From NCBI GenBank assembly GCA_030431755.1, contig JAUIIK010000036.1, forward strand, positions 1 to 39,837: DNA of 39,837 nt, in the 5' to 3' direction. A model generated the notes under the pieces. It worked only from the letters and a program-made list of their open reading frames with translations. It ran no database searches and was not told where the DNA came from. How positions within the stretch are numbered: position 1 is the first letter of the stretch; each line of letters begins with the position of its first letter. This document shows positions 6,817-15,936 of the stretch, one piece after another. Position numbers and translations under genes: made by a program. Origin of the DNA: Chloroflexia bacterium (lineage in GTDB: Bacteria; Chloroflexota; Chloroflexia; Thermomicrobiales; CFX8).

Positions 6817-9291
6817 GTGGCGGTGATACAGACGCCGGAGGAGCGCTTCGGGTTTGAGATGGGCAGCGCCCGGAAACTGGTGCGCTGGGCCGATATGCTC
6901 ACTTACTTCCAAGAGGTCGCAGGCGCCAGCGACCGGGTCCTCTACGAACAGCTCGGCACCGCCACCGACGGCCAACCGTTCGTGATGCTGACAATCTCCG
7001 CGCCGGAGAACCTCGCCAAGCTCGACCGCTACCGGGAGATCCAGCAGCGACTCGTCGATCCGCGCCACCTCGATGAGAGCGAGGCAGACGCGCTCATCGC
7101 AGAGGGGCGCACGATCGTCCTCGTCACCTGCGCGATCCACGCCACCGAAGTTGGCTCAGTGCAGATGTCGCCGGAGCTCGTCTACGAGCTGGCGACCCGC
7201 GATGATCCCGAGGTCGAACGCATTCTGCGTGAGACGATCCTCCTGCTCGTGCCGTCGCTCAACCCGGACGGCATGGAGCTCGTCGCCGACTGGTACGACC
7301 AGACACTCGGAACCTCCGCCGAAGGCTCTGCCCCGCCGACGCTCTACCACCCCTACACCGGTCACGACAACAACCGCGACTGGTTCATGCTGACCCAGGT
7401 CGAGAATCAGCTGGCCATCGACAAGATCCAGAACCCCTGGCGTCCACACATCGTCTTCGACCAGCACCAGATGATGGCCGACGGCCCGCGCTACGTCCTG
7501 CCGCCCTTCATCGACCCTTACGACCCCAACGTGCACCCGCTGCTGCGCCAGCAGGTCGCGCTGATGGGCCAGGCGATGGCGGCGGATCTGACGGCGGCCG
7601 GCAAGGCCGGGGTGGCCACCAACGTCATCTTCGATGCCTTCTCGCCCTCACGCGCATACCAGCACTACCACGGCGGGGTACGGATCCTCTCGGAGGCCGC
7701 CAGCGTCCGGATCGCGACGCCGATCGAATTGAAAGAATCCGACCTAAAGGAGGCTCGCGGCTTCGACCCGCTGATGTCGAGCTGGAATCACCCGGTTCCC
7801 TGGCGCGGCGGCGAGTGGACGTTGCGCGACATCGTCGAGTACAACCGCATCGCGACCTTCGCCCTGCTGAACAATGCCGCCGCCTACCGCGATCGCTGGG
7901 TACGGAACTTCTACTATGTGGCCAGAGACACCGTCGCGCTGGATGATCCGCACGCCTTCGTCATTCCTTCCGGCCAGGCGGACGACGTAACCGTCAGCGA
8001 GCTGCTCGATACACTGCGCAAAGGCGATATCGAGGTCTTTCGAGCTGAGGACGCCTTCACTGCCGACGGTGTCGAGTACCCTCGCGGGTCGCACGTCGTC
8101 TTCACAGGCCAGCCATTCGGCAGCTATGCCAAGACGCTGCTGGAACGCCAGAACTATCCGAACCTGCGCCAGTATCCCGGCGGACCGCCGAAGCCGCCCT
8201 ATGACATCACCGCCCATTCGCTGCCTCTACAGATGGGCGTCGAGACGGTCGAGATCGAGACGGAGTTCGAGGCGAATCTCGAGGAGGTCGGCGCGGTCCG
8301 GCCACCGGCAGGCGGGTTGCGCGGCAGCGGCGACGCCTACATTCTCGATCCGCGGGTCAACGCCAGCTCTCTGGCCGTCAACCAGATGCTCCAGCACGGG
8401 GCGGTCGTCTCCCGATACAGCGGGACGCTCGAAGAGACGGGCGTCTCGCCCGGCGCGTTCGTTGTCACCGGGATTGGGGCGCAGGAGGCGGAGGAGATCG
8501 CGGCCGCCTCGCGGGTTTCGGTCAACGCCGTCTCCCAGGCCAGTCTCCGGGAACCGTCGCAGCTGATCCGCGCTCCACGTGTCGGGCTCTACCGCTCCTA
8601 CCGCCCCACTGGCATCGACGAAGGCTGGACGCGCTTCATCCTCGAACAGTACGCATTCAACTTCCAGACTATCCGCAGCCAGGACATCCGCCAGGGTGAG
8701 CTATCTGACCATTTCGACGTTGTCATCCTGCCGCAGCAGTCGGCGCGAGATATCCTCGACGGCAATAGCGCCAGTGACTACCCATCGGACTATGCCGGCG
8801 GCATCGGCGAGATTGGCGCGGCGCGGTTGCGGCAGTTCGTGCACCGTGGCGGGACGCTGGTGACGCTCGATTCCGCCTGCGAACTGGCGATCAAATACCT
8901 CTACTTGCCGGTCACGAACGTCCTGGAAGGCGTCAAGTCGGAGGATTTCTACAACCCCGGTTCGTTGCTGCGGCTAATCCTCGACCCGCAGCATCCGGTC
9001 GCCTATGGCTACGACCGCGAGGCGGCGGCGATGTTCGTCAACTCGCCGGCCTTCGAGGTCGAGTCGAACGGCGGCAGCGCCCGCGTCGTCGGCCGCTATC
9101 CGCTTTCCAATCAATTGCTGGCCGGCTGGATGCTGGGACCGGAGCACATTCGCGGCCGCTCAGCGCTGGTTGATGTGCGGGTTGGCAATGGCCGGGTGAT
9201 CCTCTTCGGCTTCCGGCCGCAGTTCCGGGCGCAGGCGCGTGGAACCTACCGGCTGCTCTTCAATGCGCTCTACTGGTCGACCGTGAGCTGA
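6817..9291 (+). CDS. M14-family zinc carboxypeptidase-like protein with C-terminal GATase-like domain
   Basis: About 824 residues. The N-terminal half carries the M14 metallopeptidase site: HxxE in IHATEVG (His108, Glu111), [14 protein letters not shown] with the carboxylate-binding Arg187, the third zinc ligand in FDQHQM (His217), and a likely catalytic Glu in ILSEAASVR (~293). Residues ~585-720 ([16 protein letters not shown] ... [10 protein letters not shown] ... [10 protein letters not shown]) resemble a class I glutamine-amidotransferase-like fold without an obvious catalytic Cys-His pair. No signal peptide is seen, so it is probably cytosolic. GTG 6817 is preferred because GGAGGGG (6804-6810) abuts the alternative ATG 6811 and is six bases from the GTG. 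Likely role: peptide degradation. Confidence 0.85.
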   Translation: MAVIQTPEERFGFEMGSARKLVRWADMLTYFQEVAGASDRVLYEQLGTATDGQPFVMLTISAPENLAKLDRYREIQQRLVDPRHLDESEADALIAEGRTIVLVTCAIHATEVGSVQMSPELVYELATRDDPEVERILRETILLLVPSLNPDGMELVADWYDQTLGTSAEGSAPPTLYHPYTGHDNNRDWFMLTQVENQLAIDKIQNPWRPHIVFDQHQMMADGPRYVLPPFIDPYDPNVHPLLRQQVALMGQAMAADLTAAGKAGVATNVIFDAFSPSRAYQHYHGGVRILSEAASVRIATPIELKESDLKEARGFDPLMSSWNHPVPWRGGEWTLRDIVEYNRIATFALLNNAAAYRDRWVRNFYYVARDTVALDDPHAFVIPSGQADDVTVSELLDTLRKGDIEVFRAEDAFTADGVEYPRGSHVVFTGQPFGSYAKTLLERQNYPNLRQYPGGPPKPPYDITAHSLPLQMGVETVEIETEFEANLEEVGAVRPPAGGLRGSGDAYILDPRVNASSLAVNQMLQHGAVVSRYSGTLEETGVSPGAFVVTGIGAQEAEEIAAASRVSVNAVSQASLREPSQLIRAPRVGLYRSYRPTGIDEGWTRFILEQYAFNFQTIRSQDIRQGELSDHFDVVILPQQSARDILDGNSASDYPSDYAGGIGEIGAARLRQFVHRGGTLVTLDSACELAIKYLYLPVTNVLEGVKSEDFYNPGSLLRLILDPQHPVAYGYDREAAAMFVNSPAFEVESNGGSARVVGRYPLSNQLLAGWMLGPEHIRGRSALVDVRVGNGRVILFGFRPQFRAQARGTYRLLFNALYWSTVS

Positions 9292-9335
9292 GTGTAGCCG
9301 GGCGGCTGTGTTGCGAGAAGAAATGAAGCCGGAAC

Positions 9336-9372
9336 GGGGCGCGCTCTAATCGTGGGGGACTGTGCGCGCCCC
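9336..9372 (+). terminator. GC-rich stem-loop after the M14 gene
   Basis: A perfect 9-bp inverted repeat (GGGGCGCGC / GCGCGCCCC) with a 19-base loop lies 45 bp after the M14 stop codon. No T-run follows, so terminator function is uncertain. Confidence 0.35.
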
Positions 9373-9469
9373 AATCCGGGGAGGGAGAGCAGCGATAACC
9401 GGGGTGGGGGCCCGGACTATCGCGCGAAGGGGTAAGCGTTGTGCGTACCTGCCCGTGCGCGGCAGATTG

Positions 9470-9733
9470 TCAGGCGATCCTCTGCTCGGTTCGGACGAAG
9501 CCTTCCGCGCGGGACGCCAGGCCAGCCGGCAGCGGCTCCTGACCATCGCGCAGGAAGTCGATCAGCGCCTGTGGTTGGACCCGCCACTCGCCGGTGCGCT
9601 TGTCCTTGCGCCCGGCCAGGTGGCCCATCCGCAGCCAGTAGGCGACGGCCTGGGGATCGAATTCGAGGAACTCGGCGGCCTCTTGTAGCGAGTAGGTGCG
9701 AGGCTCGCGCAAACGCGGTCGGAAGAACAACAT
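9470..9733 (-). CDS. Excisionase-like (HTH_17/MerR-type) DNA-binding protein
   Basis: An 87-residue protein whose middle section, YSLQEAAEFLEF through WRVQPQALIDFL, is a winged helix-turn-helix of the excisionase/AlpA kind: a short helix-turn-helix, then a GHLAGRKDKRTGEWRV wing. The ATG at 9733 has a good ribosome site (GAGGTGAGG). Upstream is a convincing promoter flanked by two matching palindromes, so self-repression is likely. No integrase or phage gene adjoins it, so it may be a stand-alone regulator rather than a recombination directionality factor. Neighbours are the M14 peptidase (convergent) and the chromate transporter (same strand, upstream). Confidence 0.75.
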   Translation of the reverse strand: MLFFRPRLREPRTYSLQEAAEFLEFDPQAVAYWLRMGHLAGRKDKRTGEWRVQPQALIDFLRDGQEPLPAGLASRAEGFVRTEQRIA

Positions 9734-9784
9734 GTAACCTCACCTCTTGGCTCGTTCGAAGCGCAGACACACTGTACATTCAGC

Positions 9785-9796
9785 GTGTACGTACAC
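9785..9796. promoter_or_regulatory. Perfect 12-bp palindrome, operator candidate O1
   Basis: GTGTACGTACAC lies just downstream of the -10 box of the excisionase-like gene, over the expected transcription start. A near copy sits 55 bp away at 9840. Confidence 0.55.
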
Positions 9797-9798
9797 CT

Positions 9799-9827
9799 AG
9801 GATACCACGACAATATCCACCTGTCAT
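9799..9827 (-). promoter_or_regulatory. Promoter of the excisionase-like gene
   Basis: On the minus strand: ATGACA (9827-9822), a 17-bp spacer, TATCCT (9804-9799). It sits between the two palindromes and about 70 bp before the start codon. Confidence 0.5.
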
Positions 9828-9839
9828 CCCTCGTTGGAT

Positions 9840-9851
9840 GCGTACGTATGC
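9840..9851. promoter_or_regulatory. Imperfect palindrome, operator candidate O2
   Basis: GCGTACGTATGC shares the GTACGTA core with the palindrome at 9785-9796 and lies just upstream of the -35 box, 55 bp centre to centre. The pair brackets the promoter. Confidence 0.45.
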
Positions 9852-9953
9852 ACCTGCGAGCTATGTCGTGCGGCCAGATGTAAGGAGCCGAGGATTGCGC
9901 AGGGGCCGGCTGTGCGGCGGCGCTGACGAGCAGGTTGATCAACCAGGGGCGAT

Positions 9954-9972
9954 GACCGGCGGCTGGCCGGTC
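9954..9972 (-). terminator. Stem-loop after chrA
   Basis: A perfect 7-bp stem (GACCGGC / GCCGGTC) with a 5-base loop lies 10 bp past the chrA stop on the minus strand. There is no clear T-run. Confidence 0.4.
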
Positions 9973-9981
9973 GCGTCTATC

Positions 9982-11175
9982 TCAGGTCAGTCCCTGGTAG
10001 GTGAGCCCGACCACCGCGCCGCCGATGACCAGCCAGGCGGAGTTGACCTTGAAGCGGATTAGCGCGACGAGCGCCAGCGCCGCCAGCAGGATTGTGACGA
10101 TATCGACCAGCGCCGCCTCGGCCAGCTCGATCGTGACCGCGGCCATCAGGCCGAGCGCCGCCGCATTGACGCCATCGAGCAGCGCGCCGGTCCAGGCGCG
10201 GTCCCGGACCCGCATGACGACCGGGCGAATCAGCGCGACGAAGATGAATGCCGGGATGAAGATGCCGAGCGTCGCGAGGACCGCACCGGTGAAGCCGCCG
10301 CTGACGTAGCCGACGAACGTCGCCGTCGTGAATACCGGCCCCGGCGTGAACTGCCCGATCGCGACGCCGTCGATGAGCTGGTCCTCGGTCAACCAGCCGT
10401 AGTTGTTCACGAAATCGCCCTCGAGGAATGCCAGCAGAACGTAGCCGGAGCCGTAGAGCACCGCCCCGATCTTGAGGAAGGTCAGGAACAGTCGCGTTCC
10501 GCTATATGAAACCGGCGCATCTTCAGGGACGGCTAGCAGCGCCAGCGGCAGCTTGAGCAGGTAAAGCGGCAGCAGCGCCGCCGCGCCGCTGGCCAGCGTC
10601 TGGCGTCCGAAGATCAGCAACGCGCCGACGAGCGCGCCGCCGAAGAGCAGAATCAGCTCGTTGATGCCGACGAAGAAGAGCCCGGCCACCGCCGCGCCGA
10701 CGATCGCCATCAGGACCGCCGTCGCGCGGTCGGATACGCCGAGCGCGGTGTTGCCGAGCCCCCAGAGCGCCTGGGCGATGACCGCGATGATAACCGGCTT
10801 GATCCCGTAGAGCAGCCATTCCCCAGCGGTTGTCGTGCCATATTCGACGTAGAGAATCGTGAAGAAGAGGACCATCGCGAAGGCCGGCAGGATGAAGAGC
10901 GAGCCGGCTGCCAGCAGGCCGCGCCAACCGGCCCGTTCGTAGCCGGCGTGGATGACCATCTCGGTCGAGTTCGGACCGGGCACCAGGTTGGTCAACCCGA
11001 TCAGATCGAGGAAGTGCTGATCGGTCATCCACTTGCGCTTTTCGACGACCTCCTGCCGCAGCATCGCGATGTGCGCCGCTGGTCCGCCGAACGCCGTCAC
11101 GCCGAGCTTCAGCGCCAGCAGCGACACCTCGCGCAGATCGCCGTCCTGCGGCGCGCGCCTCCCGTCGGTCTCCAT
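9982..11175 (-). CDS. chrA: Chromate efflux transporter (CHR family)
   Basis: A 397-residue membrane protein with two CHR domains. The N-terminal half has LGVTAFGGPAAHIAML, the WMTD...LIGLTNLVPGPN segment and PGPNSTEM; the C-terminal half repeats the pattern with FLKIGAVLYGSGYVLLAFLEG and GQFTPGPVFTTATFVGY. Long-chain CHR proteins of this kind export chromate, driven by the membrane potential. About ten hydrophobic segments are visible. The ATG at 11175 follows a GGGGGAGGGG ribosome site. It is preceded by a spacer holding a large perfect inverted repeat (11351-11430). No chrB-like regulator is adjacent, so chromate as the actual substrate is inferred from family membership. Confidence 0.9.
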   Translation of the reverse strand: METDGRRAPQDGDLREVSLLALKLGVTAFGGPAAHIAMLRQEVVEKRKWMTDQHFLDLIGLTNLVPGPNSTEMVIHAGYERAGWRGLLAAGSLFILPAFAMVLFFTILYVEYGTTTAGEWLLYGIKPVIIAVIAQALWGLGNTALGVSDRATAVLMAIVGAAVAGLFFVGINELILLFGGALVGALLIFGRQTLASGAAALLPLYLLKLPLALLAVPEDAPVSYSGTRLFLTFLKIGAVLYGSGYVLLAFLEGDFVNNYGWLTEDQLIDGVAIGQFTPGPVFTTATFVGYVSGGFTGAVLATLGIFIPAFIFVALIRPVVMRVRDRAWTGALLDGVNAAALGLMAAVTIELAEAALVDIVTILLAALALVALIRFKVNSAWLVIGGAVVGLTYQGLT

Positions 11176-11350
11176 AGCCCCTCCCCCTCTCGTGCCTGAT
11201 ACCGTCTTAGCACGATTCGGTTAGCCGGGTGTTATGGGAGTACTTTGTCGCTGAACGGTGCCATCGGAGTCGGAATCCCGACGAAGCGGCCGTTGACGCG
11301 AGACCCAATTGCACAACCGGACCACCACTCGCCAAACGATCGCGGTTGCA

Positions 11351-11430
11351 ATCGTAGGGGTGGAGTTCATCTCCACCCTGTCTTGCCTTCGATCCCGCGG
11401 CCGGGTGGAGATGAACTCCACCCCTACGAT
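11351..11430. repeat. Perfect 28-bp inverted repeat, dispersed family X copy 1
   Basis: Arms 11351-11378 and 11403-11430 are exact reverse complements, separated by 24 bases. Each arm is itself a small hairpin (GGGTGGAG-TTCAT-CTCCACCC). Related copies occur at 23920-24001 (diverged arms) and as a half at about 13662-13690. It lies between the 3' end of the sugar-dehydrogenase lipoprotein gene and chrA, and could also stop transcription. Confidence 0.85.
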
Positions 11431-11464
11431 CCGCGAGGGGCCCCCAACCTCGATGCAGGTCGGT

Positions 11465-12898
11465 CTAGAAGGCGACGACGCGATAGAGGGAGCTGGATTC
11501 CAGGCTGACGACGTAGATCTCTCCCTGCTCGTCCTCGCCGAAGGAGGAGAAGAGCGCCCCGGCGCGCTGGAAGAAGAGCTGGCTCTCAGTGCCGGCGTCG
11601 GTCTGGCGGAGGCCCCAGAAGCGCCCGCTGCAGTAGTCCGCATAGACGTATGTGCCCCAGAGTCCAGGCTGTTGCGATCCGCGGTAGACATAACCGCCGG
11701 TGATCGCGCAGTTTCCGCCGGAGTGGTCGTACTCGGCGATTGGCAGGACCAGCCCGTCGGCGTTGCAGGGATCGCTCGGGTAACAGATCGAGCCTTCGAT
11801 GATCGGCCAGCCGTAGTTCTCGCCGCCTGCCGAACTTGCCGGCGCGAAACTCACCTCCTCGCGCTGCCCCTGACCGACGTCGGCGATGTAGAGATCGCCC
11901 GTCAGCCGGTCGAAGGAGTAGCGCCAGGGGTTGCGTAGGCCGATGGCCCAGGCTTCATTGCGCGCGTTCGGGTTGTCGATGTATGGATTCGAGGCCGGCA
12001 CGCCGTAAGGCTCCGCGCCGTCGATGTCGATCCGCAGCATCGAGCCCAGGAGCGTGCCGGGGTTCTGGGCGTTCTGGAACTGGTCGCCGGCCGCGCCGCC
12101 GTCGCCGAGGCCGATCCAGAGGTAACCGTCCGGCCCGAAGACGAGGTGCCCACCGTTGTGGTTCCCGGCCGGCTGCTCGACGAACAGGATCAGGGTCTCT
12201 GACGCTGGATCGGCGATGTTCGGCTCGCCCGTCACCGCGAACTCCGAGATGACGGTGTTGCCGTCACGATTCGTGTAATTGATGAAGAAGCGCCCATTGT
12301 TCGCATAGTCGGGATGGAAGGCCAGCCCGAGCAAACCCTGCTCGGTCGAATTCGACCCGACGCGGTCGGTGATGTCGAGGAAGGGCGTCTCGACCAGTGT
12401 GCCGTCAGCGTCCACAATCCGAACGCGTCCCGGCTGTTCCAGGACGAAGATGCGGTTTGAGCCGTCGCCGGCGTTGGCGATCCCGGCCGGTTCGACGAGG
12501 CCGCCGGTGACGAGCTCCAGGCCGACCGAGAGCTGGTCGAGCGGCAATGGTTGTGGCGCGGTGGTCGCGGTTGGGACTGGCGTCTCGGTCGGCGCCGCCG
12601 GGAGCGGCGTAACGGTTGCGGTCGACTCGCTGACGCTGCCGGTTGTCGGCGTTGGGCTCGCATCGCCGGTAGTAGTCTCGGTTGGGTTGGCCGGCGTCGC
12701 GCTAGGCTCGGCGGGAACTGGTGTTGCCGTTGCTGCAGTGCCTGTCTCGGCAGGTGTCGGTGTGGTGTCAGCGCCGGTGATCGGGGCGGTTGGCGCGGGC
12801 GTCGCGGTCGCCGGATCCTCCTCATCCCCAATGACGCAGGCGGCGAGGATGAGCGTGAGAACGACGGCGAACAGCGTTGTGCGAAGCAGCATTGGCAT
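11465..12898 (-). CDS. PQQ-dependent glucose/sorbosone dehydrogenase-like lipoprotein
   Basis: A 477-residue protein starting at ATG 12898 (GGAAAG upstream). Residues 1-20 form a lipoprotein signal peptide ending in LILAAC, so it should be anchored outside the membrane. A long Thr/Pro/Ala-rich linker runs to about residue 120. The rest is a GSDH six-bladed propeller: EQPGRVRIVD, TEQGLLGLAFHPDY, the catalytic-region NHNGGHLVFGPDG (His247), WIGLGDGG, GLRNPWRYSFD and ENYGWPIIEG. Family members oxidise sugars with PQQ and calcium; the individual substrate is unknown and some homologues are not enzymes. A ferredoxin gene diverges from it at 13020. Confidence 0.88.
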   Translation of the reverse strand: MPMLLRTTLFAVVLTLILAACVIGDEEDPATATPAPTAPITGADTTPTPAETGTAATATPVPAEPSATPANPTETTTGDASPTPTTGSVSESTATVTPLPAAPTETPVPTATTAPQPLPLDQLSVGLELVTGGLVEPAGIANAGDGSNRIFVLEQPGRVRIVDADGTLVETPFLDITDRVGSNSTEQGLLGLAFHPDYANNGRFFINYTNRDGNTVISEFAVTGEPNIADPASETLILFVEQPAGNHNGGHLVFGPDGYLWIGLGDGGAAGDQFQNAQNPGTLLGSMLRIDIDGAEPYGVPASNPYIDNPNARNEAWAIGLRNPWRYSFDRLTGDLYIADVGQGQREEVSFAPASSAGGENYGWPIIEGSICYPSDPCNADGLVLPIAEYDHSGGNCAITGGYVYRGSQQPGLWGTYVYADYCSGRFWGLRQTDAGTESQLFFQRAGALFSSFGEDEQGEIYVVSLESSSLYRVVAF

Positions 12899-13019
12899 CT
12901 TTCCATCGACCCGGGATTTCGCGGCGCGGCCCAACCGGCGGCGCTCGTCTAGGATACGTCAGGAAGCTGTGAACGGTTCAACGTGATAGCCTCTGGGGCG
13001 GCGAAAGGGGCTACGACGC

Positions 13020-13250
13020 ATGGGACACGATCACCGGCTGCGAGTGGAGGTCGACGAGGGCCGCTGCATCGGCGTCGCGAACTGCGAGGTATGTGCCCCG
13101 CAGCTCTTCCGGCTCAATCACTTCCGCATCGCCGAGGTGCTCGACCCCGCCTCAACCTCCCGCAAGGAGATCCTCGAAGCGGCGATGGATTGCCCGGTCG
13201 ATGCGATCATCGTCGAGACCGAGGACGGCAAGCTCCTCTGGCCCAAGTAG
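13020..13250 (+). CDS. Small ferredoxin (3Fe-4S/4Fe-4S type)
   Basis: A 76-residue soluble ferredoxin. The cluster ligands are CIGVANCEVC near the N-terminus (Cys at 17, 23 and 26) and CPVDAI near residue 60, with the APQLF segment usual for this group. The order C-x5-C-x2-C...CP allows a 4Fe-4S cluster; many relatives have a non-Cys at the third place and hold 3Fe-4S. Such proteins pass single electrons to cytochrome P450s and similar oxidases, but no P450 is in the window. ATG 13020 follows AAAGGGG. It is divergent from the sugar-dehydrogenase lipoprotein gene. Confidence 0.88.
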   Translation: MGHDHRLRVEVDEGRCIGVANCEVCAPQLFRLNHFRIAEVLDPASTSRKEILEAAMDCPVDAIIVETEDGKLLWPK

Positions 13251-13439
13251 CGGACTCCGGACGACCCGAACCGTGAGCAATCCGCCTAATTTCGCTAGCC
13301 CCAATCGCACAACGCTGGACCAGCGAGCGCGAACCGAGAGCCCATGACAGCGTAGGGCTGAGGCTTGTCCTCAGCTTTCATGCATCACGGTTGGTGCTGG
13401 GCAAGAGGATTGCGCCAGTTCTCTTCACCGCACGCCGCT

Positions 13440-13575
13440 AAGCAACGTCCATGACGCACGTCTCGTGCCGCGCTCCACGGAGGACTATTCCGGTCGCTAA
13501 ATCCGGGTTGTTCACCGTCTGCCGCACCGAGAGGTGGCACGCGCGTGGCAAGATCCCTCCTGCGTCGGGATGCCA
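13440..13575. repeat. Dispersed palindromic repeat, family Y copy (diverged)
   Basis: The stretch from about 13466 aligns with 37065-37160: shared blocks include GTGCCGCGCTCC, TCACCGTCT, AGGTGGCACGC and GATCCCT. It fills most of the 470-bp gap between the ferredoxin and SnoaL genes. No gene is supported in 13251-13721. Confidence 0.65.
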
Positions 13576-13661
13576 ATTGCGGTGCTGAATGCGCCGGACG
13601 AACACTGTCCGATGTCGCATCACGCAGCATATGGCTCGATGCGTTACTTCTGGCGCCTATC

Positions 13662-13690
13662 GTGACGGATGACCACCGCCCCTACGACCC
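13662..13690. repeat. Half copy of dispersed repeat family X
   Basis: GATGACCACCGCCCCTACGA matches the right arms at 11411-11430 and 23978-23998 in the order GA-TGA-C-CC-CCCCTA-GA. The left arm is missing. It lies just past the 3' end of the SnoaL gene. Confidence 0.5.
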
Positions 13691-13721
13691 GCTGGAACCG
13701 GCCAGCCTCGATGCCGCTCGT

Positions 13722-14120
13722 CTAGTCCGTTGGACGCGGGCTCGCGCCGGACGGCAGGTCGATGGTGAAGAGCCAGCGACCGTCGGGCTGGCGGCGGACA
13801 ACCTCGATACTGCGGCCACGGCTCTCGAACGGCTCGCCGTCGGCGCTGGCGCCGGTGAAGATCCAGTCGGCGCGAAGGACAGCCATATCGCCATTCTCGA
13901 CCACGTCGATCTCATAGCAGTCGAGCGTCGGGTTGGTTGCGACAAGCCGGGTCAGCTCGGCGCGAATTGCGCCGTGACCCCGCGCCACCTCGCCATCTTC
14001 GAGCACGAAGGCCGCGTCCGGCTCGTACATCGCGAGCGCGCCTTCGACATCGCCCCGGCTCAACGCTTCCGCGAAGAGCCGGTCGACATCGGCCGGGATA
14101 CGGGCTTCTACGGCTGCCAT
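13722..14120 (-). CDS. SnoaL-like / YybH-type NTF2-fold protein
   Basis: A 132-residue protein with the NTF2-like pattern of the SnoaL family: an N-terminal helix (DVDRLFAEALSRGDVEGALAMYEPDA), then FVLEDGEVARGHGAIRAELTRL, an ESRGRSIEVVRRQPDGRW strand pair and a C-terminal IDLPSG. Such small proteins act as isomerases, hydrolases or ligand-binding proteins, usually in the cytosol; no specific activity can be assigned. Its ATG at 14120 lies 13 bp inside the end of the M81 gene on the same strand, so the two are probably co-expressed. Confidence 0.8.
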   Translation of the reverse strand: MAAVEARIPADVDRLFAEALSRGDVEGALAMYEPDAAFVLEDGEVARGHGAIRAELTRLVATNPTLDCYEIDVVENGDMAVLRADWIFTGASADGEPFESRGRSIEVVRRQPDGRWLFTIDLPSGASPRPTD

Positions 14121-15595
14121 TCGACACCCTCATCCAGCGGCCAGATCGGGCGGTTGATGTTCTGGTAGTTGAAGTTCTGGACGTTCGATGTCGTCCAGCC
14201 GGGCGAGTCCGCCCGAATGACCGTCGCTGCCAGCGGCTCGAAGTAGGCGCGGAAGTGATTCTGTGACTTCAGGGCGATGATCTTCAGCCGCGATACGTCG
14301 ATGCCGTGCAACCGGAAGAGCTCGTCGTCGATGGTCTGCTGGCTCTCGGAGCCGACGATGACGTCGACGCCGTTGACGACCAGCCTGGCCATCTTGCCGA
14401 GATCCTGCTGGCTGCCCTGGCCCATCGACGATTGCGTGATGTAGCGGCCGTCGGTGCAGCACTTGACGTAGGCGCTGGCTTCGATTGGCGCGCCCATCAT
14501 CTCGGGGTCGGTCTTGCCGCCGATGCGCACGTCGATCGTCGCGCCCGGCCCGGCTTCGTGCGCCTGCGCCGCCGTCTCGGGGTCGTAGACGAAACCGAAG
14601 GCGGCTCCCTCCGGCGCGGCGTCGAGCAACGCCCGCAACAGGTGCGTGCTGTCGCCGGGCGAACCGCCGCCGGGGTTGTCCGAGACCTCGGCGATCACCA
14701 CTGGCGCGCCCTCGAAAGCCAGCGCCTGGGCTACCGCTTCCGTTGCGTCCGGCAGCGACGAGCGGAACTGCTCGCGCATCGCCCAGACCCGCGCCGCGAC
14801 GTCGTTTGCCGCCTCTTGGGCCAGTTCCTGATCGCCATCGGCGACGGCGATGACGCTGGTCGAGATGACCGGCACGTCGGTGTGCGGGTAGCCGTGGATG
14901 AAGGTGATGTCGAGTAGCCCGCGCTCCTCCCACGACCAGCACAGCTCATTGATCTCCCGCGCCGGGCCGTGGAAGCTGGTGATCGGCGAGGTCGCCATCG
15001 GCAGTACCGCCTTGGCCATCACCGGCGAGACCTCGCCCCGGATCGTCTTCGCCGCGAGCTCGACGGCTTCGTAGCCGCGCTCATAGCTGTCGACGTGGGG
15101 GTACTCGTGGACCGTCAGTAGCGCGGTAGCGCTCTCCAGCATCAGGTCGGTCGTGTGGCAGTGCAGGTCGAGCGTCGCGATCAGCGGCATGTCCGGCCCG
15201 ATCTGTTCGCGGACGGCTGCGAGGATCGTGCCCTCGATGTCATTGATGCCTTCGGCCGTGCCCGCGCCGTGGAGCGACAGACAGACCGCGTCGACGGGGT
15301 TGCCGCTGGGGCTGGCTGCCTCGATGGCGTCCTGGAGGTTGGCCAGCATCGTATCGAATGCTGCGCGCTCGATGGTCCCGGATGGATGCGCCCGCGCCGC
15401 GAAGGTCGGCACGATCTCAATGTTGTTGTCGGTCCCGGCCGCGATCATCCCGCCGAGGTAGCCACGGACACCGGTGTTCTTCTCGATGATCTCCTGCCCG
15501 ACGCTCCAGTTCTGGCGCTCGAACTCCGTCACCGGCGTCGGCGGCCCGAACATCGTGTTCGTCTCGTGGCTGATCTGGCCAATTGCTATCCGCAT
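14108..15595 (-). CDS. M81 family metallopeptidase (MlrC-like)
   Basis: A 495-residue protein, the usual length for the MlrC family. It begins MRIAIGQISHETNT, the standard N-terminus of this family, with AGAGG upstream, which fixes the start at 15595. Likely zinc ligands are in LSLHGAG, ATLDLHCHTT and HEYPHVDSYERG; GGGSPGDST and a C-terminal KSQNHFRAYFEP complete the pattern. MlrC was first described in degradation of linearised microcystin; most family members act on unknown peptides or amides. It lies downstream of an M20 peptidase and an aminotransferase on the same strand, though 341 bp with a palindromic repeat separate it from the M20 gene. Confidence 0.9.
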   Translation of the reverse strand: MRIAIGQISHETNTMFGPPTPVTEFERQNWSVGQEIIEKNTGVRGYLGGMIAAGTDNNIEIVPTFAARAHPSGTIERAAFDTMLANLQDAIEAASPSGNPVDAVCLSLHGAGTAEGINDIEGTILAAVREQIGPDMPLIATLDLHCHTTDLMLESATALLTVHEYPHVDSYERGYEAVELAAKTIRGEVSPVMAKAVLPMATSPITSFHGPAREINELCWSWEERGLLDITFIHGYPHTDVPVISTSVIAVADGDQELAQEAANDVAARVWAMREQFRSSLPDATEAVAQALAFEGAPVVIAEVSDNPGGGSPGDSTHLLRALLDAAPEGAAFGFVYDPETAAQAHEAGPGATIDVRIGGKTDPEMMGAPIEASAYVKCCTDGRYITQSSMGQGSQQDLGKMARLVVNGVDVIVGSESQQTIDDELFRLHGIDVSRLKIIALKSQNHFRAYFEPLAATVIRADSPGWTTSNVQNFNYQNINRPIWPLDEGVEWQP

Positions 15596-15710
15596 GTCAT
15601 CCGTCCTCTGTTCCCTCACCGGCAATCTGTTGGCGCCGGTATCGTAGTCCAATTCTCGACGGCGATGTGTCGGGCCAGCCCGGGCGCTCCGAGAGACTCG
15701 GCAACCATCG

Positions 15711-15825
15711 AGCTTGTCATTTCGACCCCTTCGACTACGCCCAGGGCAGGCTCTGGGAGAGACCTCAGCGTTGCGCAGCACTGGTGTTCGCCTGAGATCT
15801 TTCGCTCCGCTCGAAATGACAAGCT
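15711..15825. repeat. Dispersed palindromic repeat, family Z copy 1
   Basis: Perfect 15-bp terminal inverted repeats (15711-15725 and 15811-15825, AGCTTGTCATTTCGA type) enclose a partly complementary interior with CTCAG/CTGAG. It resembles the element at 33480-33675 in its TTCGACT-CGC segment. Apart from this, the 15596-15936 gap holds nothing I can assign. Confidence 0.75.
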
Positions 15826-15936
15826 TGATACCGGTTCGTTGCCGATGGAAGGAAGCGCAGTCAGGCGGTTGTTTTGTGTTGGTCCTGCCAACCGAGACGT
15901 AGCTACAAGTGTACGGAGCACTAGCGTGACTGCTGT

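Noticed and set aside
13251-13721. tRNA or other known structured RNA in the ferredoxin-SnoaL gap
   Set aside because: Hairpins there are explained by the dispersed repeat; no cloverleaf or T-loop sequence found.
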